Shown here piece by piece: positions 8,051 through 13,026 of a DNA stretch of 13,026 nt; position 1 is the first letter of the stretch; the number at the start of each line of letters is the position of its first letter. A program made the translations under genes and the position numbers. Source of the stretch: Candidatus Muproteobacteria bacterium (GTDB lineage: Bacteria; Pseudomonadota; Gammaproteobacteria; Acidiferrobacterales; Sulfurifustaceae); contig JAHFQD010000013.1 in NCBI GenBank assembly GCA_023266455.1, forward strand, positions 1-13,026. Reading direction: 5' to 3'. Under the pieces are notes generated by a model. That model had not been told where the DNA came from and did no database searches. It saw only the letters and a program-made list of their open reading frames with translations.

Positions 8051-8070
8051 CGATATCTCACTAGAGCGGG

Positions 8071-8102
8071 TTGGAAACGATAACTTTAGTTTTATTTTCC
8101 AA
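8071..8102. repeat. Inverted repeat upstream of the lipoprotein gene
   Basis: TTGGAAA (8071-8077) and its complement TTTCCAA (8096-8102) are perfect seven-base arms 18 bases apart. They enclose a second small dyad, AACT-TT-AGTT (8082-8091). It lies in the 69-bp gap between the epimerase stop and the lipoprotein start, 21-52 bases upstream of that start. It may be an operator or a weak RNA stem; no T-run follows on the minus strand. Confidence 0.3.
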
Positions 8103-8119
8103 TGCTTTCCGGAAGGTTC

Positions 8120-9127
8120 TTAAACTTTATAGTAAGCTCGATACCACTCGACGAACCGGGCGATACCGACTTCCACCGGTGTATCGGGACGGAAACCGAC
8201 GTCGGCGCCTAAGGCGGCGGTATCGGCATACGTCGCCGGCACATCGCCGGGCTGCATGGGCAACATTTCCATCACCGCTTTCTTCCCCAGGCAGTCTTCG
8301 AGCACGTTGATGTACCGCATCAGTTCCACCGGACGGTTGTTGCCGATGTTGTAAACGCGATACGGCGCGCGGCTAGTAGCCGGGTCCGGTTTTTCTCCAG
8401 ACCACTGGGGATTGGCTTGCGCGGTATGGTCGCTGGTACGGATTACGCCTTCGACAATGTCGTCGACGTAAGTAAAGTCGCGCACCATTTGGCCGCCGTT
8501 GAACACAGGGATCGGCTTACCTTCGAGGATGCCACGGGTGAACTTGAACAACGCCATGTCCGGGCGACCCCAAGGCCCGTACACGGTGAAGAACCGCAGA
8601 CCGGTGCACGGCAATCCATAGAGATGCGCATAGGTATGCGCCATCAATTCGTTGGCTTTCTTGGTCGCCGCGTACAGCGATACCGGATGGTCGACGTTAT
8701 CGTGCTCGGAAAACGGCAAACGGGTATTGGCGCCATAAACCGAACTGGACGAGGCGAATACCAAATGTTTCGCCTTGGAATGTCGGCAGCCTTCTAGCAC
8801 GTTGCAGAAACCGACGATATTGCTGTCGATATACGCGTGCGGATTCTCCAGCGAATAGCGCACGCCGGCTTGCGCCGCGAGATGCACGACGACATCGAAA
8901 GAATGTTTCTTGAACAGCGCCGCCATGCCTTCGCGGTCGGCGACGTCGAGTTTCTCAAAACTGAAATTACGCTGCGTCGTTGTACGCGCGAGCCGCGCTT
9001 GCTTCAGCGACACGTCGTAATAATTGTTCAGGTTGTCGATTCCATGAACCTGATCGCCGCGCGCCAATAGCTTCAGCGACAGCGTCGATCCGATGAAACC
9101 AGCGGCGCCGGTTACCAACACCTTCAT
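8120..9127 (-). CDS. NAD-dependent epimerase, UDP-glucuronate 4-epimerase type
   Basis: Extended short-chain dehydrogenase, probably converting UDP-glucuronate to UDP-galacturonate in the cytoplasm (the CapI/LspL group). The predicted protein is 335 residues. It starts [14 protein letters not shown], the NAD-binding motif, then [18 protein letters not shown] (29-46), a segment diagnostic of this subgroup. [15 protein letters not shown] (82-96), the catalytic SSSS stretch (126-129) followed by VYG, and [11 protein letters not shown] (150-160) with Tyr152 and Lys156 follow. [19 protein letters not shown] (near 176-194) is again typical. I chose the second of two in-frame ATGs because GGGGGA lies six bases before it, whereas the same sequence abuts the first ATG at 9131-9133. 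The gene follows the UDP-glucuronate decarboxylase by 24 bp, which supports a UDP-uronate substrate. UDP-glucose 4-epimerase (GalE) activity is a less likely alternative. Confidence 0.85.
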   Translation of the reverse strand: MKVLVTGAAGFIGSTLSLKLLARGDQVHGIDNLNNYYDVSLKQARLARTTTQRNFSFEKLDVADREGMAALFKKHSFDVVVHLAAQAGVRYSLENPHAYIDSNIVGFCNVLEGCRHSKAKHLVFASSSSVYGANTRLPFSEHDNVDHPVSLYAATKKANELMAHTYAHLYGLPCTGLRFFTVYGPWGRPDMALFKFTRGILEGKPIPVFNGGQMVRDFTYVDDIVEGVIRTSDHTAQANPQWSGEKPDPATSRAPYRVYNIGNNRPVELMRYINVLEDCLGKKAVMEMLPMQPGDVPATYADTAALGADVGFRPDTPVEVGIARFVEWYRAYYKV

Positions 9128-9133
9128 GTTCAT

Positions 9134-9139
9134 TCCCCC
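9134..9139 (-). promoter_or_regulatory. Ribosome binding site deciding the epimerase start
   Basis: The minus strand reads GGGGGA, then ATGAAC, then ATG. The G-rich element is correctly spaced for the ATG at 9125-9127 but touches the ATG at 9131-9133, so the shorter form is favoured. Confidence 0.6.
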
Positions 9140-9151
9140 AACTAAACGAAA

Positions 9152-10117
9152 TTAATTGGCCGAGCGGTTTTTCAGCAACTTATCGAAATACTCGACGGTC
9201 TTGGTTAATCCCTGATCCAATTTGATTTTAGGCTCCCAACCCAGTTTCTTGCTTGCCATCGCGATGTCCGGTTTGCGCTGCATCGGATCGTCGCTCGGCA
9301 AAGGCTTATTGACGATTTTAGACTTGGAACCGGTCAAGGAGATGACCTTTTCGGCCAGTTCGCGAATCGTAAATTCGTCGGGATTACCTAAATTGATCGG
9401 TCCGGTAACGTCATCGCCGGTGGCCATAAAACGCACGAAGGCGTCGATCATGTCGTCGACATAGCAGAACGAGCGCGTCTGGCGACCGTCGCCGTATAAC
9501 GTGATTGGTTCGTTGTTGAGGGCTTGGACGATGAAGTTCGACACGACGCGTCCGTCGTTCGGATGCATGCGTGGTCCGTACGTGTTGAAGATACGTCCAA
9601 CTTTGATGCGCAACTGATGCTGCCGGTAATAATCGAAGAATAAGGTCTCGGCGCAGCGTTTACCTTCATCGTAACAAGCGCGGATGCCGATGGGATTCAC
9701 GTGCCCCCAATACTCTTCCGTCTGCGGATGCACTTTCGGGTCGCCGTAGACTTCGCTGGTCGACGCCTGAAAAATCTTCGATTTCGTGCGCTTGGCGAGT
9801 CCGAGCATGTTGATCGCGCCGTGCACGCTGGTTTTGGTGGTTTGCACCGGATCGAATTGATAATGCACCGGCGAGGCCGGGCATGCGAGGTTGTAGATCT
9901 CGTCCACCTCGACATATAACGGGAACGTCACGTCGTGGCGCATCAACTCGAAGTGCGGATTCGCAATTAAATGCAGGATATTGTCCTTGCCGCCGGTGAA
10001 AAAGTTATCGATGCACAGCACATCGTGCCCATCGCGCAGCAGGCGCTCGCATAAATGCGATCCGAGAAATCCGGCGCCGCCGGTGACGGCAATTCGTTTA
10101 CGTAGAGGAGATCGCAT
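9152..10117 (-). CDS. UDP-glucuronate decarboxylase (UDP-xylose synthase)
   Basis: Extended SDR that oxidises and decarboxylates UDP-glucuronate to UDP-xylose in the cytoplasm. The protein has 321 residues, a usual length for the bacterial enzyme. It shows the NAD-binding [16 protein letters not shown] (12-27), [13 protein letters not shown] (35-47), [19 protein letters not shown] (75-93), STSEVYGDP (119-127) with Thr120 and Glu122, and [11 protein letters not shown] (147-157) with the catalytic Tyr149 and Lys153. [21 protein letters not shown] follows near 174-194. The YDEGK and SEVYGDP forms separate UXS from other SDRs, and the residue spacing matches human UXS1 with an offset of two. The ATG at 10115-10117 is the only plausible start, since in-frame stop codons lie just upstream, yet no Shine-Dalgarno sequence precedes it. 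It is the first gene of the long minus-strand series. No UDP-glucose dehydrogenase gene is in the window. Confidence 0.94.
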   Translation of the reverse strand: MRSPLRKRIAVTGGAGFLGSHLCERLLRDGHDVLCIDNFFTGGKDNILHLIANPHFELMRHDVTFPLYVEVDEIYNLACPASPVHYQFDPVQTTKTSVHGAINMLGLAKRTKSKIFQASTSEVYGDPKVHPQTEEYWGHVNPIGIRACYDEGKRCAETLFFDYYRQHQLRIKVGRIFNTYGPRMHPNDGRVVSNFIVQALNNEPITLYGDGRQTRSFCYVDDMIDAFVRFMATGDDVTGPINLGNPDEFTIRELAEKVISLTGSKSKIVNKPLPSDDPMQRKPDIAMASKKLGWEPKIKLDQGLTKTVEYFDKLLKNRSAN

Positions 10118-10346
10118 GTTGTGGATTCATAAAGTTCAAAAACGGGGCGCCATCGTAACCGACTCCGGTGTTATTGACCACGCCGATATCCGGAAATAAC
10201 AGCAACTTTCGCTTAAAAAAAGCCAAAAGTGCGCAACCTCGCCATAGCATGACCGCGCTATATCGGCTATAAAAATGGGAACCCTACGAAAACTCCAGCG
10301 GAAAACCGCGCACTATGTATTTTTTATGCATCTAGGAAAAACGAAC
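10118..10346. promoter_or_regulatory. Divergent intergenic region between uxs and the family 5 binding protein
   Basis: These 229 bp separate the start of the UDP-glucuronate decarboxylase gene (minus) from that of the peptide-type binding protein (plus) and must hold promoters for both unless transcription comes from elsewhere. A TATAAA at 10268-10273 is a candidate plus-strand -10 element, but I find no convincing -35 partner. GCGG-AAAA-CCGC near 10300 is a four-pair hairpin on the plus leader. AGGA at 10334-10337 is the probable ribosome binding site for the plus gene. A 50-codon minus-strand frame (10098-10250) also crosses this region. Confidence 0.4.
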
Positions 10347-11924
10347 ATGAAATCTCGTGTGTTTTTTTCGGCGATCGCGTCGATACTCTGCGTCGGCGTC
10401 CTCGCCGCACCGACGAACAAACCCTCACTCGCCAAGACGGGCGGCACGATCCGCATCGCACTGAATGCCGATATTCGCAGCACGGAAATCGGGGTGAACC
10501 GCGATACCAATACCGACACGCTCATGATGCATGTCGTCGAAGGGTTAGTCGCTTACGGCGAACAAGGCGTGCCCAAACCCTTGCTTGCCGAATCGTTTCA
10601 AGTATCCGCAGACGGTAAAACATACACGTTTAAATTACGCAACGACGTCAAATTCCATAACGACGCGACGATGACGGCCGCAGACGTACTCTGGTCGTGG
10701 AAACGTTGGTTGAATCCCGAAACGAAATGGCTTTGCCTTAAAGAATTCGACGGCAGCAACGGTCTGAAAATTGAATCGGTAGAAGCGCCGAATCCACAGA
10801 CCGTCGTCTTCGCGCTTAACCGTCCAAGCGCGCTGTTCCTGACACACATGGCTGCGATGAACTGTGGATCAAGCGCGATCTTGCACAAAGACTCGCTGAA
10901 TCCAGACGGTTCGTGGAATACATCGATCGGAACGGGGCCTTACAAATTCGGCACCTGGAAACGCGGTGAATACGTCGAACTCGATGCGTTCAGAGACTAC
11001 ACGCGCACGACCGGCGCCGTCGACGGTTACGCCGGCGCGAAAACGCCCTACGCCGATAAACTACGTTGGGTCCTTTATAAGGACACCGCGTCAGCACGCG
11101 ACGCGCTTATCAAAGGCAACGTCGACATTTTGCCGGGCTTGTCGCTGCTGCAATACGCCGAGATGGGCGGACAACCCGGCATCGCGGTGAAATTTTCACC
11201 GACTATGTCGGTGTACGGCATCTTGATTCAAACCAAAGATCCGTTATTTTCGAACGTGAGCATGCGCCATGCGTTGGCGTACACCTTGGATATTAAAACC
11301 ATCGCTAAAGCCGCGACCGGTGGCATCGGCGCGCCGACGCCGTCGATTGTGCCAGCGATCAGTCCGTATCACACGCTGACACATAATCAGGGATACGACG
11401 TCAATATCGAGAAAGCAAAAAAACTTTTGAAAGAGTCGGGTTACGTAGGACAACCCATCAAACTTCAAACGAACAAACACTATTCCAGCATGTACGAGCA
11501 AGCGGTTCTCGTACAAACCATGGCTAAGCGCGCCGGTATCAACATCGAGCTGGACGTCATGGAATGGAAACAGCAACTCGAAAATTATCAAAAAGGAACT
11601 TATCAGCTATCGTCGTTCGGTTATTCACCGCGCGTCGATCCCGTACTTTCTTATGAAGCGATCCTAGGCGATAGAACGAAAAATCCGAATAAGATCTGGG
11701 ATAATCCGCAAGCGATCGCGTGGAACGACGAAGCGGCGAAAATTTCCGGCAAAGTCCAACGGCAAGCGCTGTTCGACAAGATCCACAAAAAAATGCTGGA
11801 AGACGTACCCATGATTGTGATTTGCAATCCGGGTGACACCAACGCGATGACGAAGCATATTCAAGACTTCGCGTCGTGGCCGCTGACGCGCGAGCGTTTA
11901 TTCGGTGTGTGGCGTTTGGATTAG
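10347..11924 (+). CDS. ABC transporter substrate-binding protein, family 5 (peptide type)
   Basis: A 525-residue periplasmic protein of the SBP_bac_5 family (DppA/OppA/NikA relatives), which captures peptides or similar ligands for an ABC importer. Residues 1-20 are a signal peptide (hydrophobic [13 protein letters not shown]) cleaved around Ala20. The family signature is clear: [19 protein letters not shown] (77-95), [22 protein letters not shown] (97-118), then [18 protein letters not shown] near 195-212 and the C-terminal [12 protein letters not shown] chose the ATG at 10347 because it opens a normal signal peptide and has AGGA nine bases upstream. The frame is open 24 codons further up without signal-peptide character. 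It is the only plus-strand gene, has no permease or ATPase beside it, and its TAG overlaps the hldD stop codon. The ligand cannot be predicted: dipeptides, oligopeptides or cell-wall peptides are all possible. Confidence 0.92.
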   Translation: MKSRVFFSAIASILCVGVLAAPTNKPSLAKTGGTIRIALNADIRSTEIGVNRDTNTDTLMMHVVEGLVAYGEQGVPKPLLAESFQVSADGKTYTFKLRNDVKFHNDATMTAADVLWSWKRWLNPETKWLCLKEFDGSNGLKIESVEAPNPQTVVFALNRPSALFLTHMAAMNCGSSAILHKDSLNPDGSWNTSIGTGPYKFGTWKRGEYVELDAFRDYTRTTGAVDGYAGAKTPYADKLRWVLYKDTASARDALIKGNVDILPGLSLLQYAEMGGQPGIAVKFSPTMSVYGILIQTKDPLFSNVSMRHALAYTLDIKTIAKAATGGIGAPTPSIVPAISPYHTLTHNQGYDVNIEKAKKLLKESGYVGQPIKLQTNKHYSSMYEQAVLVQTMAKRAGINIELDVMEWKQQLENYQKGTYQLSSFGYSPRVDPVLSYEAILGDRTKNPNKIWDNPQAIAWNDEAAKISGKVQRQALFDKIHKKMLEDVPMIVICNPGDTNAMTKHIQDFASWPLTRERLFGVWRLD

Positions 11925-12919
11925 CCGCGGGATTCTCTGACGAGTAATTGCTTTACATAGCGCGCCACGCCCTGCTCGACCGTCAAGAACGGCGACTTAT
12001 ATCCCGCCTTTCGCAGCTGCGTCATATCCGCCTGCGTAAAACTTTGATACTTGCCCTTAAGCGCTTCTGGAAATGCGATATATTCGATCAATCCTTGATC
12101 TCGCAACGCTTGCAACGACAATGCCGACGCGTTCTTTTCTTCACGTAACGCGTTGATCACCGCGCAGGCGATGTCGTTGAACGGTTGCGCGCGGCCGGTA
12201 CCGAGATTGAACACGCCGCTTTTTTTAGGGCGGTCGAGAAAAAATAAATTTACCGCCGCGATGTCTTCGACCGAAATGAAATCTCGCCGCTGCTCGCCTG
12301 GACCGTAACCGTCGTTCCCTTCGAACAATTTCACGCGGCCGGTCTGGCGAAACTGGTTGAAGTGATGGAATGCCACCGACGCCATACGACCTTTATGGCT
12401 TTCGCGGTCACCGTAAACGTTGAAGTAGCGGAAGCCGACAATTTGCGCCGTCTTCTTCGGTAACACGCGACGCACGTATTGGTCGAACAAAAATTTCGAG
12501 TAGCCGTAAACATTCAGCGGCGCTTCGCATTCGCGATCCTCGCGAAATTCTTTACCGCCACCGTACACCGCCGCCGATGAGGCATATAAAAACGGCACGC
12601 GCTTCGTTTGGCAGAAATGCAGCAAGGTTTTCGAATACTCGAAGTTATTACGCATCATGTATTCGCCGTTGTGCTCCATGGTGTCGGAGCAGGCGCCTTG
12701 ATGCAGCACCGCTTTAAATTTCTTAAACGCGCCATCTCGTAGACGTTTCAGAAAATCTTCCCTGTCCAGATAATCAGCGATCTCGCAATCCACAAGATTG
12801 CGAAACTTGTCGCCCGCCGTCAGATCGTCCACAACTAAAATATTTTCTTCGCCACGCCGATTCAGCGCTTTGACGATATTGGCGCCGATAAAACCGGCGC
12901 CGCCGGTGACAACGATCAT
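11921..12919 (-). CDS. hldD: ADP-L-glycero-D-manno-heptose 6-epimerase
   Basis: Converts ADP-D-glycero-beta-D-manno-heptose to the L-glycero form, the last step in making the heptose donor for the LPS inner core. The protein is 332 residues, close to the family norm. It starts [20 protein letters not shown] (Rossmann motif 5-12), followed by [20 protein letters not shown] (31-50), which is specific to Hld[18 protein letters not shown] (73-89), SSAAVYGGG (114-122), [14 protein letters not shown] (136-149) with the catalytic Tyr138 and Lys142, and [21 protein letters not shown] follow; all are HldD hallmarks. AGGAGG lies four bases before the ATG. The start overlaps the stop of the preceding heptose kinase gene as ATGA, which implies translational coupling. 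At the other end its TAA overlaps the TAG of the convergent binding-protein gene. The function is well supported. Confidence 0.97.
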   Translation of the reverse strand: MIVVTGGAGFIGANIVKALNRRGEENILVVDDLTAGDKFRNLVDCEIADYLDREDFLKRLRDGAFKKFKAVLHQGACSDTMEHNGEYMMRNNFEYSKTLLHFCQTKRVPFLYASSAAVYGGGKEFREDRECEAPLNVYGYSKFLFDQYVRRVLPKKTAQIVGFRYFNVYGDRESHKGRMASVAFHHFNQFRQTGRVKLFEGNDGYGPGEQRRDFISVEDIAAVNLFFLDRPKKSGVFNLGTGRAQPFNDIACAVINALREEKNASALSLQALRDQGLIEYIAFPEALKGKYQSFTQADMTQLRKAGYKSPFLTVEQGVARYVKQLLVRESRG

Positions 12920-13026
12920 CCCGCCTCCTGAACCGCGACTTCGTGCAAAATTTCCGCGGGCGTAGCCGTGGCCGCGCCAAGCTTACCGACGACGATACCG
13001 GCGGCGATATTCGCCAACTGCACCGC
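12916..13026 (-). CDS. hldA: Heptose-7-phosphate kinase, C-terminal end (cut by window edge)
   Basis: Only the last 36 codons are inside the window. The minus strand reads [20 protein letters not shown], then [16 protein letters not shown] and TGA. The [16 protein letters not shown] segment is the final helix and turn of the PfkB-type D-glycero-beta-D-manno-heptose-7-phosphate kinase (HldA/RfaE domain I). In the bifunctional HldE this segment is followed by a cytidylyltransferase-like domain. Here the protein stops, so it is probably the single-function kinase and the adenylyltransferase (HldC type) should be encoded elsewhere. The TGA overlaps the hldD ATG, and hldD is the downstream pathway enzyme, which supports the call. 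So short a fragment leaves some doubt; another PfkB kinase is possible. Confidence 0.8.
   Translation of the reverse strand, partial: AVQLANIAAGIVVGKLGAATATPAEILHEVAVQEAG
12924..12929 (-). promoter_or_regulatory. Strong ribosome binding site of hldD inside the kinase gene
   Basis: The minus strand carries AGGAGG four bases before the hldD ATG. It lies within the last codons of the upstream kinase gene, whose stop codon overlaps the start as ATGA. Confidence 0.75.

Noticed and set aside
5926..10191. GATATC in the leaders of manC, the lipoprotein gene and the UDP-xylose gene, as a shared operator.
   Set aside because: The same hexamer also occurs inside several genes (for example near 2142, 2730 and 5281), so it is not specific to leaders.
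10070..12910. A 17-base identity (CCGGCGCCGCCGGTGAC) shared by the start regions of the UDP-xylose and hldD genes.
   Set aside because: Both copies encode the conserved TGGAGF part of the Rossmann motif in homologous SDR enzymes, so no repeat or recombination site needs to be invoked.

Overview
The window suggests a Gram-negative proteobacterium of roughly 55% G+C (estimated by eye). It encodes LPS-core heptose synthesis (hldD and the end of a heptose-7-phosphate kinase), a predicted outer-membrane lipoprotein and two exported solute-binding proteins. The split kinase-then-hldD order recalls Betaproteobacteria and some Gammaproteobacteria, but no taxonomic marker is present, so this is inference.

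Layout, right to left along the minus strand, on which all genes but one lie. (1) 13026-11921: end of the heptose kinase gene, overlapping hldD by ATGA. (2) 10347-11924, plus strand: a family 5 (peptide-type) ABC substrate-binding protein whose stop codon overlaps the hldD stop codon tail to tail. (3) A 229-bp divergent intergenic region, the longest non-coding stretch. (4) 10117-8120: a UDP-glucuronate decarboxylase (UDP-xylose synthase) and a UDP-glucuronate 4-epimerase-like SDR, 24 bp apart. (5) 8050-5978: a serine beta-lactamase-family lipoprotein and a family 3 solute-binding protein, each with a leader of about 60-70 bp. (6) 5915-1: manC, a methyltransferase-GT2 fusion, a GT-C-type membrane glycosyltransferase, gmd and a truncated fcl, with junctions of 1, 3, 28 and 1 bp.

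Functionally this is a surface-glycan precursor locus. ManC makes GDP-mannose, and Gmd plus Fcl convert it to GDP-L-fucose. The two UDP-glucuronate enzymes would give UDP-xylose and UDP-galacturonate. HldD finishes ADP-L-glycero-D-manno-heptose for LPS core. The GT2 domain of the fusion resembles dolichyl/polyprenyl-phosphate sugar synthases, and the next gene is a multi-membrane-span GT-C enzyme, the class that uses polyprenyl-phosphate sugars on the periplasmic side. The pair may therefore add a (possibly methylated) sugar to a glycan or other acceptor outside the inner membrane.

The least expected content is three periplasmic or outer-membrane proteins, two solute-binding proteins without any permease or ATPase and one penicillin-binding-protein-like hydrolase, set among the sugar genes. 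No tRNA, rRNA, CRISPR array, insertion sequence or strong rho-independent terminator was seen. The sequence is also rich in the palindrome GCGATCGC (seven perfect copies).
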